A stretch of DNA of 64,000 bases, taken from the NCBI GenBank assembly GCA_051000815.1, contig JBPCNX010000028.1:14440-78439 (forward strand), written 5' to 3'. A program made the translations under genes and the position numbers. Within the stretch, counting starts at the first letter, position 1, and each line of letters opens with the position of its first letter. The DNA is from PSRF01 sp051000815. GTDB taxonomy: Bacteria > Acidobacteriota > Blastocatellia > Pyrinomonadales > Pyrinomonadaceae. The notes below the pieces were generated by a model, which saw only the letters and a program-made list of their open reading frames with translations, did not search any database and was not told the DNA's origin. This document shows positions 63,879-64,000 of the stretch, one piece after another.

Positions 63879-64000
63879 CTACTCTTCGCGCAGTAAACCT
63901 TGCCGCAGTGCGTACCGCACCATGTCAACGCGACTCCGTAGGTTGAGTTTACCCATCAGTCTGACCTTATAGGTTTCTACGGTCTTGACGCTGATATTGA
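63879..64000 (-). CDS. LuxR/NarL-type response regulator (C-terminal end; cut by window edge)
   Basis: Only the last 40 codons are present: NISVKTVETYKVRLMGKLNL followed by RSRVDMVRYALRQGLLREE and a stop at 63879. The VKTVETYK...KL...R block is the recognition helix region of the LuxR/NarL HTH. The receiver domain lies outside the window. Confidence 0.85.
   Translation of the reverse strand, partial: NISVKTVETYKVRLMGKLNLRSRVDMVRYALRQGLLREE

Overview
The window (about 55% GC, dense coding, many intergenic palindromes) looks like a chromosomal segment of a soil or sediment Acidobacteriota bacterium, probably class Blastocatellia. This placement is an inference. It rests on gene content: paired DUF3857/transglutaminase proteins, a carboxypeptidase-regulatory outer-membrane protein, a very large Ser/Thr kinase, a subtilase with GDGVIT hexapeptide repeats, and purS/purQ/purL. 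No rRNA gene is present to settle it.

Layout. 1-6.4 kb: two FAD oxidoreductases, a GcvT-like aminomethyltransferase, a choline-monooxygenase-type Rieske oxygenase and an APC permease, which together suggest oxidative N-demethylation of a quaternary amine. 6.6-11.5 kb: a secreted subtilase, a GNAT acetyltransferase and a membrane hybrid histidine kinase. 11.6-18.0 kb: a 6.3-kb segment bounded by an intact tRNA-Ala(GGC) and a 44-bp copy of its 3' half. This is the footprint of tRNA-targeted integration, and the segment carries a single 1887-codon gene (kinase, AAA ATPase, TPR-like region, two family-5 solute-binding domains). 18-26 kb: small accessory genes (DUF1772, STAS, ACT), an ABC exporter pair, a CBM9-like protein, a GH30 glucosidase and several gene relics. 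26.7-31.2 kb: a CHAD protein (frameshifted), Ppx/GppA, two thymidylate-kinase-like proteins and SixA, which look like a polyphosphate/phosphoryl-transfer cluster. 31.3-37.5 kb: enoyl-CoA hydratase, PilZ protein, 3-hydroxyacyl-CoA dehydrogenase, thioredoxin reductase, HxlR regulator and NtrC-type regulator. 37.7-42.7 kb: a large membrane sensor kinase and an outer-membrane protein.

43-55 kb is almost all on the + strand: M16 protease, YycJ-type metallo-hydrolase, lipoprotein, purB, purS-purQ, then DsbA-like, VKOR, peroxiredoxin-like and TlpA-like proteins (a complete envelope thiol-oxidation set), then purL and a class IV aminotransferase-like protein. 55.3-59.4 kb: two DUF3857 proteins on the - strand, one with an intact transglutaminase triad and one without the cysteine. 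59.7-62.5 kb: class I aldolase and an ECF sigma/anti-sigma pair. 62.7-63.8 kb: a deleted type IIG/IIL restriction-modification gene. The right edge cuts a LuxR-type response regulator.

The most unusual overall property is the repeat load. At least four kinds of non-coding palindromic or word-like repeats sit in most intergenic gaps. Several run into coding sequence and supply stop codons or C-terminal residues (Rieske oxygenase, VKOR, TlpA-like protein), and one lies in frame inside purL.
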